Below, one piece after another: positions 37,183-45,916 of a DNA stretch of 64,000 nucleotides. Every line of letters begins with the position of its first letter. Within the stretch, counting starts at the first letter, position 1. A program made the position numbers and the translations under genes. Location of the stretch: IMG/VR virus record IMGVR_UViG_3300035670_000026, positions 1 to 64,000 of that record; one strand, written 5' to 3'. This DNA is from a virus. Below the pieces are notes generated by a model. The model worked only from the letters and a program-made list of their open reading frames with translations. It did no database searches and had not been told where the DNA came from.

Positions 37183-39447
37183 ATGGCAAAATTTGACTTT
37201 AAAAAAGCAATCCTAGAAAATAAAGCTACCTTTTTTGGTTCATTAAACGAAGGTCAATTTTCTTGGTTTACTCAAGATACAGATCAACAAATTGGATCAG
37301 AACCAGAAAATACTCTTCCTTTTGTTTACATGCACGATAATAAAGGCAATAAATGGTTAGAAAAAAATTATGATGGATATGGTGAATTTGGTGGTAAAGA
37401 TTACTATGAATTACTAGACCAAATGAATGGTGGTGATGGTGATAGAAGTAGAGGTATTGATTTAGCTTTTGATAAAGAAGCTGTTGCTACTGGTAAAATA
37501 TTATTTCCAGCACTAACTGTTAGTGCAACATTACCTTCATACCATAGTTTTAATGAAGAACCAAAAAATGACCCAAACCAATCTTGGTATACTCCTGAAG
37601 AGGATGATTTTTATGATCAAAATGATGAAGAGGAATATGGATATGATGAGGATTATGACGAAGAAGAATTAGATGAAGCAGAATTGCCTGTTTTAACTGC
37701 TGATCAAGTTAAAATGATTGCTCAACAAGTAGCAGATAAATTTTCTGCAACAGATGATTTAGATATTAAATTTTTAACCACCCCAGGTTCAGTTGAAGCT
37801 GACCCTAAAGGAGCAGGATTTGATCTTGATACAATTGCAGGACCAAACACCCCCGGTGACGATTGGAAAGATGAAAATGGATTTACTATTGACAATTATT
37901 TAGGTAAATACGCTGGTGGTTCTTATTATATTAAACCTGAAGGCGGTAAACATAAGATTTATAACGCCGCAGCACAGAATGCTTATATTGGACACGTTAC
38001 TCCTCAAGGTGAGGTAGTATTTGAAATTCCTGGTTTCGAAGGAACTATAGATCAATTAAACTTTCTTGAAGAAGAAAAACCAAAAACAAAAATGAAAAAA
38101 TCAGAATTAAAAGAACTTATTAAGTCATCTATCATGAACGAAGTGTATCTTGATATTGACAACATGGAAGATGCTCCTGAATCAGAAGTTGATTTCTTAG
38201 CAGAAGTTGATGCTATTTTAGCTGAAGCTGATAAAGTAAAAGAAGGTGTATGGTCAGTAGTACCCGCTCGTATCCCTGAATTTATTAAGGCCATTGAAAA
38301 TATCAAAGAAGAATACCACGGTATTGTAGGTAGTGATGATGTATACAATGGGTTAGATGCTGCCATTTCAGCTGCAGAAGAATTATTAATGAATACTGCA
38401 GAAATTAACGAAGCAGACGAAGAAGTAGCAGTAGATGATACTGAAGTAGCAGTTGATGGTGAAGAAAATATTAATGTTGATACAACAATAGAAGTTGATC
38501 CTAATGTAAAAGCAGTTCAAGATTCATTAACACAAGCTCAAGCAGCTGCTCAAAAATTAGGTGATCCTAAATTAACAGATCAAATCGGTAATACAATTAC
38601 ATTCTTTACTCGTGCACACGTTGTAGATAAAGGTGCTGTAGCTGAAGAATTAAATGAAGTAAAATCACTCTTATTTTCGTTTGATTACAATACAGATGAA
38701 GATGATGTGGACTACATCCAAGGTTTATTAAAAGATGCTAGAGTTAATGCGATTGCGCAACCTGGTCTTGAATCAGGCGAAATGATAGTTAAAGCAAAAA
38801 ATGAAGTTGAATTGCGTAAAGCTAAAAAAGTAATCCAAGCAAATGGATTTAAAATCTATAAATCAGTAGAGGAAGGTAAAGAAATGGTAAATGAAGATTT
38901 AGCATCAGCTCTTACAGCGCTTATAATTTCTATAATAGCCATCCCAGCTTTACCAATAACTGGAGCATTATTAATGGGATTAATTGACTATCTATTTAAT
39001 GACTTACCTGATCAAAGAGCTGAAGCAAAATCATTAAGATCATACAAGGGACCTGATAAGCAAGAAAAAGTTTTAGCTTTAGCTAAAGAAATTGAAGCTA
39101 AATTATCCCCAGGTAAAAAGAGATACTTAAAAACATTAGTTAATCGTATTGGTGCTTCTAAACTTGAAGACAAAGCTAGAGAATACCGCGAATTAGATAG
39201 ATATGCTTCATCCGAAAAATCTCGAATGGATCGTGGATTAAATGAAAATCTAAAAACTGATATTGAATCTGCTCTAGAAGATCTTCCTATTCCAACCAAT
39301 ATGGAAGAAGATAAAAAAGAATATTACAAAGATGCTGAATCAGATGATGCGGCACATATTAACGCATTAGAAAAAGACATGAAAGATGATAAAAAATCAT
39401 CAATGAATGAAGTTATGTTTCCAATGTTAAAAAGAATTTTAAAATAA
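37183..39447 (+). CDS. Large acidic putative head-cargo polyprotein
   Basis: 754 residues, strongly acidic. Residues around 295-310 read KTKMKKSELKELIKSSIMNE, an internal copy of the capsid-targeting-like helix, so the protein looks like two or more units joined. Cut-site-like I/L/M/V-x-E elements occur at SLNEGQ (near the N-terminus), ELDEAE, IMNEVY, ILAEAD, EINEAD, ELNEVK, MVNEDL, GLNENL and SMNEVM. One hydrophobic segment (about 575-595, LTALIISIIAIPALPITGAL) could cross or touch a membrane. No enzymatic motif. It has its own late-type motif. Confidence 0.65.
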   Translation: MAKFDFKKAILENKATFFGSLNEGQFSWFTQDTDQQIGSEPENTLPFVYMHDNKGNKWLEKNYDGYGEFGGKDYYELLDQMNGGDGDRSRGIDLAFDKEAVATGKILFPALTVSATLPSYHSFNEEPKNDPNQSWYTPEEDDFYDQNDEEEYGYDEDYDEEELDEAELPVLTADQVKMIAQQVADKFSATDDLDIKFLTTPGSVEADPKGAGFDLDTIAGPNTPGDDWKDENGFTIDNYLGKYAGGSYYIKPEGGKHKIYNAAAQNAYIGHVTPQGEVVFEIPGFEGTIDQLNFLEEEKPKTKMKKSELKELIKSSIMNEVYLDIDNMEDAPESEVDFLAEVDAILAEADKVKEGVWSVVPARIPEFIKAIENIKEEYHGIVGSDDVYNGLDAAISAAEELLMNTAEINEADEEVAVDDTEVAVDGEENINVDTTIEVDPNVKAVQDSLTQAQAAAQKLGDPKLTDQIGNTITFFTRAHVVDKGAVAEELNEVKSLLFSFDYNTDEDDVDYIQGLLKDARVNAIAQPGLESGEMIVKAKNEVELRKAKKVIQANGFKIYKSVEEGKEMVNEDLASALTALIISIIAIPALPITGALLMGLIDYLFNDLPDQRAEAKSLRSYKGPDKQEKVLALAKEIEAKLSPGKKRYLKTLVNRIGASKLEDKAREYRELDRYASSEKSRMDRGLNENLKTDIESALEDLPIPTNMEEDKKEYYKDAESDDAAHINALEKDMKDDKKSSMNEVMFPMLKRILK

Positions 39448-39453
39448 AAGTAT

Positions 39454-39624
39454 ATGAACACACAAGAAATTTTCGAAAAAATTGAAGCTTTATATGAATT
39501 ATTCAAAGCAGAACATGCTGGAAAATCAAAAGCCGCTCATGGTCGCGCTCGCAAAGCATTAGGTGAAATCAAAAAATTGGTAGCCGAATACAGAAAAGCG
39601 TCAATCGATGAAGATAAAAAGTAA
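39454..39624 (+). CDS. Histone H1-like protein Hc1
   Basis: 56 residues. The sequence MNTQEIFEKIEALYELFKAE, then SKAAHGRARKALGEIKKLVA and EYRKASIDEDKK, follows the Hc1/histone H1-like proteins of Flavobacteria and Chlamydia: an N-terminal helix, a K-A-A-x-x-R-A-R-K-A-L core and a basic tail. It would bind and compact DNA. It lies in the putative head-cargo block and overlaps the next gene by 17 nt. Short but very convincing by pattern. A role in packaged DNA or in the host nucleoid is open. Confidence 0.82.
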   Translation: MNTQEIFEKIEALYELFKAEHAGKSKAAHGRARKALGEIKKLVAEYRKASIDEDKK

Positions 39625-40966
39625 TTTAACTGAAAAGAAGCTTACTAAAGCTGAATTAGAGGCAAGAGAAAAAGTAATTAAAGACTTAAAAAAAAATAAG
39701 TCTGCTCTTGTTAAACGCTACGGCAAAGATGCTGAAGCAGTTATGTATGGACGTGCAACAAATATAGCTAAAAAAATGGCAGAATCAGAAAATAAAAATC
39801 GCATTAAAGAGCTTGTTAAAAAATCTCTTATGCAGGAAGCCGACATCGAAGTAGATGCCGATAGATATGAAGGTGAACAAGAACTAAGTCAAGCATCTGC
39901 TATGTTGGATGATTTAGAAACCAAATTAAACAACCATGATTGGTTTTATATGATGGCTGATGACAATAGAGCTTACACTTCTGGTTCAGCTAAAGAAAGA
40001 GAAATTCGTGATTTAATTTCTAAACTAGAATCTATGGGTTATGGAAAAGAAGCAAAAGATATGTACAATGAAAAAGAACCATATTCAAAAGCTTTTGGTC
40101 GTGATTCTAAATTAAAAGAAGCTAAAGGTAAAGATATGGATAAAGATGGCGATATCGATTCAGACGATTACTTAGCTGCCCGCGATGCTGCTATTAAAAA
40201 GGCAAAAGGCGAAATAAAAGAAGATTGGGGTAGTTCAGATCAATCTATTATGAACCAAGGAATTCATAAAGATTTAGGTAATCCTACAGAATTTCCTTCT
40301 CCATTTGATCCTAAATTTGAATCAGCAGTTGAATCAGCTGTAGATTTTTATTGGGATGAATGGCCTGAATATAGAACAGATAGAGATGGTCTTATAAATC
40401 ATGCTAAAAAACTTTACTACAGAGCTTATTTTCCTGAAAAATTTGAAGGATTTATGAAAATGTTTGGTGAAAGTTTAAATGAAGATATCGATTTAGGTCA
40501 CCAAGATAATGAACCACATATGATTAAAGGCGAATTATACCATATAGGTAAATACGCTATGAAGTTATATGCTATTATGGAAGAATTAGAAGAAGCAGGT
40601 GGTGAATATGACCTTCCAGCTTGGTGGCAGTCAAAAATTACTACTGCTAAAAATATGATGTCAAGTGCTAAACATTATCTTGATTTCGAATTAAAAGAAC
40701 CAGCAATTGATGCAGCCGTTGATGCTTTAACAGGTGAAGAACCTCATATGGGTGAACCAATGATGGAAGCAGAAATTAGTGCTGAAGAAAAATTAGCAGG
40801 TAAAATTGCTAAAGCACTTAAGGATATAGCTAATAAAGATGCTTCTGATCAAAGTAACCTTAAACAAGCTAGAACAGCTTTAAATAAAGGTAATATTGAA
40901 GCTGCTAAAAAAATTGCAAAACCTTATATAGCTGAAAAATTAGCTAAGCAATTAAAATCTAAATAA
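39608..40966 (+). CDS. Putative head-cargo protein with multiple cut-site-like motifs
   Basis: 452 residues. The N-terminal KLTKAELEAREKVIKDLKKN, then LVKRYGKDAEAVMYGRATNI, is a domain seen in phage virion proteins. Cut-site-like elements occur at KMAESE, LMQEAD, KLKEAK, EIKEDW, SLNEDI and MMEAEI. The stretch DMDKDGDIDSDDY resembles a calcium-binding dockerin/EF-hand loop. The rest is helical and charged. Overlaps the histone-like gene and, by one base, the next gene. Confidence 0.65.
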   Translation: MKIKSNLTEKKLTKAELEAREKVIKDLKKNKSALVKRYGKDAEAVMYGRATNIAKKMAESENKNRIKELVKKSLMQEADIEVDADRYEGEQELSQASAMLDDLETKLNNHDWFYMMADDNRAYTSGSAKEREIRDLISKLESMGYGKEAKDMYNEKEPYSKAFGRDSKLKEAKGKDMDKDGDIDSDDYLAARDAAIKKAKGEIKEDWGSSDQSIMNQGIHKDLGNPTEFPSPFDPKFESAVESAVDFYWDEWPEYRTDRDGLINHAKKLYYRAYFPEKFEGFMKMFGESLNEDIDLGHQDNEPHMIKGELYHIGKYAMKLYAIMEELEEAGGEYDLPAWWQSKITTAKNMMSSAKHYLDFELKEPAIDAAVDALTGEEPHMGEPMMEAEISAEEKLAGKIAKALKDIANKDASDQSNLKQARTALNKGNIEAAKKIAKPYIAEKLAKQLKSK

Positions 40967-41445
40967 TGAAAAAAAGCGAATTAAGAGATAAAATTAAAAT
41001 GCTTGTACAAAAAACGTACAAAGCTAAGACCATTGATTTAGATAAAGGTGGTGAAGTTACTCTTGACGCTGAAAAATTTCCTGTTTTAACAAAATTTCCT
41101 AAACTAAAAAAAGTAATCGTAGATCTATTAACAGATCAATACGAAGTTTTTATGACCAATATTGAGTGGGTAGCACCACGACCAACAACTTTCCGAATTA
41201 TACTTGGTAACGATGAAAACTTTTTGTTGATTTATACCGATAGAAGCTGGATTGCTCAGGTTGAAGGTAAAAAGTATTATTTGTTAAACCTCGGCGAAGA
41301 AGAGCAAGCAGCCGAATCTATTTCAAGATTATTAGCATATGGCCAAAAAACAGAAACCAGCACCGAAACCAGCTCAGAAGCCGGTTCCGAAGAAACAGGG
41401 CAAGAAGAAGTAACAGCTTCCTCTGAAGAAGAAACTACAACTTAA
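40966..41445 (+). CDS. Unknown protein with capsid-targeting-like start and acidic Ser/Thr tail
   Basis: 159 residues. MKKSELRDKIKMLVQ is an amphipathic helix like those of the neighbours; residues about 50-125 are a compact alpha/beta part (WVAPRPTTFRIILGNDENFL); the last 35 are Glu/Ser/Thr-rich and unstructured. No family recognised. Two bases separate it from the next gene. Confidence 0.62.
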   Translation: MKKSELRDKIKMLVQKTYKAKTIDLDKGGEVTLDAEKFPVLTKFPKLKKVIVDLLTDQYEVFMTNIEWVAPRPTTFRIILGNDENFLLIYTDRSWIAQVEGKKYYLLNLGEEEQAAESISRLLAYGQKTETSTETSSEAGSEETGQEEVTASSEEETTT

Positions 41446-41447
41446 TT

Positions 41448-42566
41448 ATGAATATATTTGATAAACTTATCAAAGAAATTTCTTATAAATTTCCAAAAGG
41501 ATATCTTGACATCGATGATGCTCAAGATGTTCTTTTTTTCCAATCAATATTAGAGTCAATAGGTATTGAACTTTATAATTCTATTTTAATTAACGAAGCT
41601 GCCGAAGATATCAAAAATGAACTTATTGATGCGGGTTATACTCCTGAAGACATTATTGTAAAAAGTAGTAAACAAATTCGTTTATTAACTAAAGGAAATG
41701 AACGTAAATCTACAATGGATAAATTGTTAAAAGATTTAGAAGGTTCACGTTACGATATAAATTTTAAAGGTTCATCCTTAGGTGCTATCATAGCAGATGA
41801 TGGGACAGCAATTATTGTTAAACCAAAAGAAAGACAAGGTGGTTTATCTGCTGGTTTAGATAATGAACAAATGCTTGTAGATAGCATAAACCAATATACC
41901 CAAGATGACCCAATCAACATCAGATTTAAAGGAATAAATAAATCTGTATCTTACAATGATGTTGCTTCAGCTAAATCTGTAGGTGCAGATACAGCAGGTG
42001 GTAAAAAAGCAGATGTTCAATTATTAGATAAAAGTGGTAGTGTTATAGCAAATATTTCTCTTAAAAAAGCAAACGCTGAAATGTGGGAAAGTGCTGATAG
42101 ACGTTATAAAAATTTAATGCTTAAATTATCTGAAAAACTTTTAGATAGCCCATTTCCAAATGTTGCTTTAAGAACAACAGATAAAAAAGATATATATCGT
42201 TTATATAACCCAGCAACCGGAACAGATTTAGGAGGTCTTGTAATTACAGATTTACCAGACAATGAAAATGAATCTATTGTATTTGGTACTGATAATCCAA
42301 AAACAATAGTTATCAAACATACTTTCCAACCTTCAGATTTTAGCTTTAATAAATCTATACTAACAATAGATTCAGGTACTATTTTTACTGATTTAAAAGA
42401 TATTGAAGGAACAAAATACGAACCTATATTAGTAATTAGACACGATGTAACTCGTACTGCAACTAATGGTTTACGTCCTATTGTTTATAATGCTTCTCAT
42501 GCTTATAAAGACGGTAAATTAGCTGGGGGGAGAACAGAGTTAACTTATAATGAAGCAATAAAATAA
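41448..42566 (+). CDS. Putative PD-(D/E)XK-like nuclease with capsid-targeting-like start
   Basis: 372 residues. It opens MNIFDKLIKEISYKF, with an I-K-E site. A central region GADTAGGKKADVQLLDKSGS, then VIANISLKKANAEMWESADR contains the spacing D-x(11-13)-S-x-K typical of restriction-like nuclease cores (Asp in KADV, Lys in SLKK). This pattern is known in phage proteins; nuclease activity is an inference. If packaged, it could act on host DNA at injection. Confidence 0.62.
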   Translation: MNIFDKLIKEISYKFPKGYLDIDDAQDVLFFQSILESIGIELYNSILINEAAEDIKNELIDAGYTPEDIIVKSSKQIRLLTKGNERKSTMDKLLKDLEGSRYDINFKGSSLGAIIADDGTAIIVKPKERQGGLSAGLDNEQMLVDSINQYTQDDPINIRFKGINKSVSYNDVASAKSVGADTAGGKKADVQLLDKSGSVIANISLKKANAEMWESADRRYKNLMLKLSEKLLDSPFPNVALRTTDKKDIYRLYNPATGTDLGGLVITDLPDNENESIVFGTDNPKTIVIKHTFQPSDFSFNKSILTIDSGTIFTDLKDIEGTKYEPILVIRHDVTRTATNGLRPIVYNASHAYKDGKLAGGRTELTYNEAIK

Positions 42567-42568
42567 AA

Positions 42569-42576
42569 TATTTATA
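42569..42576 (+). promoter_or_regulatory. TATTTATA late-type motif
   Basis: Within AAAATATTTATAAATATG, only 3 nt before the next start codon, so an mRNA starting downstream of it would be leaderless. Confidence 0.5.
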
Positions 42577-42579
42577 AAT

Positions 42580-43227
42580 ATGTGTGGCTGCGGATGTAAT
42601 ACTTGTGATACTAAAAAATCTGTGCTTATGCTTAATGAAAGTATAGCACCGCGTGGGATATTGTCTGAAGGTCTTAAATACCATATAGACAATAATAGAC
42701 CGCTTACTGAACAGACTTATCGTGCTGGTTCATCAAACTATTTTAACTTGTGGGCTGAAGCTCGCTCATTTTATTCTCGTGAAATTATTGAAGTTACAAA
42801 CGAGGATGATTTAGCTATCTTAACCGAAACCAATTTAGGTGAATATGGTACATTAGAAGATGGTACTCGTGTTCCTTTAGATTTTATTATGGAAGATGTT
42901 TATCTTGATTTAAATGAAAATTTAGATGAAGCTAAAAAATCACAAAAGAAAGATCCACCAATTGGAAAACCAATGCGTGATTCATCAGGTGGTAAAGCTT
43001 ATAAAGTATACGTTCGCGATCCTAAAACCAAGAAAATTAAAACAGTACGTTTTGGTTCAGGTGGTTTAAAAGCTAAAATCAATAATCCTAAAGCACGTCA
43101 AGCATTTGCTAAACGCCATAAGTGTTCAACACGTAATGATAAAACAAAAGCTTCTTACTGGTCTTGTCGCTTGCCTCGTTACGCTAAATTGTTAGGATTA
43201 AAATCATCTTTTTCAGGATTTTGGTAA
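42580..43227 (+). CDS. Cys-rich N-terminus, basic phage domain protein
   Basis: 215 residues. It begins with a striking cysteine cluster MCGCGCNTCDTKK, followed by LNES and LSEG sites. The C-terminal 90 residues (KPMRDSSGGKAYKVYVRDPK, then FAKRHKCSTRNDKTKASYWS and CRLPRYAKLLGL) are a basic domain I recall from structural or core proteins of T4-like marine phages. Possibly DNA-binding inside the head. Its stop overlaps the next start. Confidence 0.68.
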   Translation: MCGCGCNTCDTKKSVLMLNESIAPRGILSEGLKYHIDNNRPLTEQTYRAGSSNYFNLWAEARSFYSREIIEVTNEDDLAILTETNLGEYGTLEDGTRVPLDFIMEDVYLDLNENLDEAKKSQKKDPPIGKPMRDSSGGKAYKVYVRDPKTKKIKTVRFGSGGLKAKINNPKARQAFAKRHKCSTRNDKTKASYWSCRLPRYAKLLGLKSSFSGFW

Positions 43228-43556
43228 TGATAAAATTATTAAATATATTAAATGAAGCAAAAAAAGTAAAAGAAACTTTTGAAAATTTTGCTGAAAAAAG
43301 AGGCGAGGGTGCTGCTAAAATAGCTAAAACCGCAGAGGAAAAAGGTGGTTTAGCACTTTTAACTTGGCATCATTTTAAAGTTAAAGCTCCCTATTATAAA
43401 AAAGCAACTGAAGGTAAATTTGATAAAGAAGCTGCCAAAAAAGAATTTGAGAATACATTAAAAAGTATTTCATTAAACATGACTCCAATTGAATTTCAAA
43501 GAGAGGTTGGTCGTTTAGAGGTACTAGGTGAATTATTAATTAGAGATAAAAAATAA
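43227..43556 (+). CDS. Small helical protein with capsid-targeting-like start
   Basis: 109 residues starting MIKLLNILNEAKKVKETF with an L-N-E site at 8-10, then basic helices. The ATG at 43227 overlaps the previous stop (TAATG) and is preferred over an upstream TTG. Length and pattern recall T4 internal proteins. No family recognised. Confidence 0.62.
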   Translation: MIKLLNILNEAKKVKETFENFAEKRGEGAAKIAKTAEEKGGLALLTWHHFKVKAPYYKKATEGKFDKEAAKKEFENTLKSISLNMTPIEFQREVGRLEVLGELLIRDKK

Positions 43557-43559
43557 ATT

Positions 43560-43997
43560 ATGAATACATTTGATTTAAGAAGATATTTAGTTGAAGGTAA
43601 ATTATATGAAGCAGCAATGGCTTGTCCTTTACCTACTCAAGATTTAGAACTAAACACCAAAAATAGAGACTCAGCTATCAAAGCAGATTATATTAAATAT
43701 GGTCCTTTAAATGTTGATGAACCTGGAGATTTTTGGGACGAATTAGCTGAACACTGGGATACAACAGTTGAAGCAGCTAAACAATCACTTTGTGCAAATT
43801 GCGCTGCTTTTGATATTTCTCCTAGAATGGATGATTGTATGCCCGGTCCTTTATCTGATGAAGATGGAAGATTAGGATATTGCTGGATGCATAGTTTTAA
43901 ATGCCATTCAGCCCGTACTTGTAGAACATGGGCTAAAGGTGGTCCTATTGTAAAAGATACTATTTCTTACGAGTGGCAAGAACGTAAAGGAGAATGA
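43560..43997 (+). CDS. Cys-rich conserved phage protein with cut-site-like N-terminus
   Basis: 145 residues. MNTFDLRRYLVEGKLYEA carries an L-V-E site and resembles the start of the gene at 44251. The C-terminal part has a cysteine pattern CANCAAFD, C, GYCWMHSFKCHSARTCRTW, suggesting a metal or iron-sulphur centre. This Cys pattern is found in other marine T4-like phages; I recall it labelled high-potential iron-sulphur-like, without proof. Confidence 0.65.
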   Translation: MNTFDLRRYLVEGKLYEAAMACPLPTQDLELNTKNRDSAIKADYIKYGPLNVDEPGDFWDELAEHWDTTVEAAKQSLCANCAAFDISPRMDDCMPGPLSDEDGRLGYCWMHSFKCHSARTCRTWAKGGPIVKDTISYEWQERKGE

Positions 43998-44254
43998 AAC
44001 CCTATAAAGACATAGAAGTTAATAACAAGTATGTTATTAGAGAATTTAGCGAAAACATTGACCCAATAGAGTTAATGTGGCATCGCGATGATGAAGATAG
44101 AACAGTTGAAATAATTGGTAAAACTGATTGGCAACTTCAATTAGATAATCAATTACCAACTTCTATAAATCAACCTATATTTATACCTCGACACGAGTGG
44201 CATCGCGTTATTAAAGGAACAGGTACACTTACATTAAAGATACACAAATCATGA
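43994..44254 (+). CDS. Small cupin-like protein
   Basis: 86 residues, a single small beta-barrel. WHRDDEDRTVEIIGKTDWQL and IFIPRHEWHRVIKGTGTLTL carry the cupin-type histidines (H-R-D, then P-R-H-x-W-H). Cupins of this size bind metals and small ligands. It overlaps both neighbours by 4 nt. Substrate unknown. Confidence 0.7.
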   Translation: MKPYKDIEVNNKYVIREFSENIDPIELMWHRDDEDRTVEIIGKTDWQLQLDNQLPTSINQPIFIPRHEWHRVIKGTGTLTLKIHKS

Positions 44255-44862
44255 AATCAATAGATACATTTGATTTAAGAAAATTTATAACTGAAGGACA
44301 GTTAGAAAAAAACTTACAAGAAGTTGATATTAACTTAGATGATAAAGAACAATCCGTAGTTGATGATGTAAAAGACGAAATGTCTGATATATTAAAAACT
44401 ATGGATACTGAATTAGCTAAAGCATCTGAATCTACCAATGAAGGTTTATTAACTGTAGCTAGTATTGCTATTGCATTACCTGCTATTATGGGACTAATTG
44501 CTAAATTTGGTAAAGCAGCGGGTAATATGGTTAATAAAGTTTTAGGTAAAAAACCAACAGACCAAGATGCTTATCAACAATGGATGACTAAATTAGGTCA
44601 TATTGCTGATGAATTACATCATTTGTATATGGCTCCAATTGAATCAATTGTTAAAAAATTTGTTAAAGATCCTGTAAAAGCTAAAAACGTATCAAGTGGT
44701 ATTTTTCACGTAATTGTAGCAACATTTTTAATAGCATCAGGAGCAACAGCCGTAAAAGCTTTACAATCTAAAAACTTATCTTTAGCAACTTTAGAAGGCG
44801 CTTTAAGTGCTATTAAAGGGGGAGAATTAAAACAATTTATCTCAGGACTAATTAGAGTTTAA
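44251..44862 (+). CDS. Putative head-cargo protein with hydrophobic helices
   Basis: 203 residues. TFDLRKFITEGQLEKN near the N-terminus matches TFDLRRYLVEGKLYEA of the gene at 43560, with an I-T-E site. Two hydrophobic stretches (about 64-84 LLTVASIAIALPAIMGLIAK; 150-170 GIFHVIVATFLIASGATAV) could insert in a membrane after injection. No family recognised. Confidence 0.62.
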   Translation: MKSIDTFDLRKFITEGQLEKNLQEVDINLDDKEQSVVDDVKDEMSDILKTMDTELAKASESTNEGLLTVASIAIALPAIMGLIAKFGKAAGNMVNKVLGKKPTDQDAYQQWMTKLGHIADELHHLYMAPIESIVKKFVKDPVKAKNVSSGIFHVIVATFLIASGATAVKALQSKNLSLATLEGALSAIKGGELKQFISGLIRV

Positions 44863-44870
44863 TTTTATAA

Positions 44871-44878
44871 TATTTATA
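44871..44878 (+). promoter_or_regulatory. TATTTATA late-type motif
   Basis: Within ATAATATTTATAAATAA, 17 nt before the next gene. Confidence 0.55.
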
Positions 44879-44895
44879 AATAAACACTATAACAG

Positions 44896-45375
44896 ATGGC
44901 TCAACAATTTTACCATATAGCATGTTTAAACGAAACCCAAGCAGATTCATTAGGTCGCGGATTTATTTCGGCGTCTTTAGGAAATACTTCTGGTTTTAAA
45001 GCAGTAGCTATAGAAGATGCTTCCTTTCCAGAGTGGCAAATAGCAAATGTTATAACTTATGGTGTTGCTACACCTTTATCAGCCATCCAAAAATTATTTG
45101 ATCTTTCAGGATACGTTCAAGCACCGTTTGTTGCTATTATGCCCATATTTAGTAGCTCAGGTGCCAAATTAACATCTTGTAGATTGTACCAATTTGAAGA
45201 CCAAAATGATTTTTTAACCAATGGTTGGAAAATACCAGCAATAGATGGTAATCCAATTCAACCTTCAAAAGCACCTTTTGTAGATATTCCACAAGGAGTT
45301 TCTACTATTTCGGCAAATGGAGGTTTATTATATTTTTACGACACCAACTTTTCACAAAACTCAATTTTAAGTTAA
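44896..45375 (+). CDS. Small virion-like protein, unknown
   Basis: 159 residues, beta-rich, no charge clusters. YHIACLNETQADSLGRGFIS at the start has a counterpart in the shorter gene that follows (YHIGSFDQAVVDAM), so the two may be distant paralogues. The composition is like minor virion proteins. It begins a two-gene unit that ends at a strong terminator. Confidence 0.6.
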   Translation: MAQQFYHIACLNETQADSLGRGFISASLGNTSGFKAVAIEDASFPEWQIANVITYGVATPLSAIQKLFDLSGYVQAPFVAIMPIFSSSGAKLTSCRLYQFEDQNDFLTNGWKIPAIDGNPIQPSKAPFVDIPQGVSTISANGGLLYFYDTNFSQNSILS

Positions 45376-45381
45376 TAAATT

Positions 45382-45792
45382 ATGCCATCATATCATATAG
45401 GATCATTTGACCAAGCAGTAGTAGATGCTATGCCCCCAAGCGGAAAAATAGTAGCAATTCAAAATAATCCAAATAATAATAATAAATGTGTTGCTTATGA
45501 TGATACTGATTTTAATAATTTTGGAGTTAGTAAGGCTAAAACTCAACAAGTATTCCCACTTGCTGCTACAGTATACTGGACTGTAATGCCATATAATAAT
45601 GAAGGAGTATGTTTATATTGTTCATTCCCAACATTATCAGATCTTCTAAACAATGCTCAATTTACCCCAGATTTAGGTGGTGGAGCTATAGGAGGAGGCA
45701 CATTTGGTACAGTAGATGATGTAGCGATTTATTTATCAAATATAGGGGGAATGTTAATTATACCAACAGGTATTCCTTATGTAGGACCTTAA
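45382..45792 (+). CDS. Small virion-like protein, possible paralogue of the previous gene
   Basis: 136 residues, Asn/Gly-rich, beta-type. Starts MPSYHIGSFDQAVVDAM, comparable to the preceding protein. The motif GGGAIGGGTFGTVDD is a flexible loop. No family recognised. Confidence 0.6.
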   Translation: MPSYHIGSFDQAVVDAMPPSGKIVAIQNNPNNNNKCVAYDDTDFNNFGVSKAKTQQVFPLAATVYWTVMPYNNEGVCLYCSFPTLSDLLNNAQFTPDLGGGAIGGGTFGTVDDVAIYLSNIGGMLIIPTGIPYVGP

Positions 45793-45853
45793 TAATTGAA
45801 TAACTTACAGACGGATTCATAGCCCGTCGCTTTAATAAAAATTTTTAGAGAGC

Positions 45854-45884
45854 TGTGGCCTCCAATTTGGAGGCCACATTTTTT
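45854..45884 (+). terminator. Strong Rho-independent terminator
   Basis: TGTGGCCTCC (45854-45863), loop AATTT, GGAGGCCACA (45869-45878), then TTTTTTG. The 3' arm overlaps the promoter of the next unit. Confidence 0.92.
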
Positions 45885-45898
45885 GTTTGTATATTTAA
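45866..45898 (+). promoter_or_regulatory. Bacteroidetes-type promoter overlapping a terminator
   Basis: TTTGG at 45866-45870 lies in the terminator hairpin; 19-nt spacer; TATATTTAA at 45890. It drives the FAD oxidoreductase unit, 19 nt before the start. Confidence 0.65.
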
Positions 45899-45916
45899 AT
45901 GTTAAACTTGTAATAA

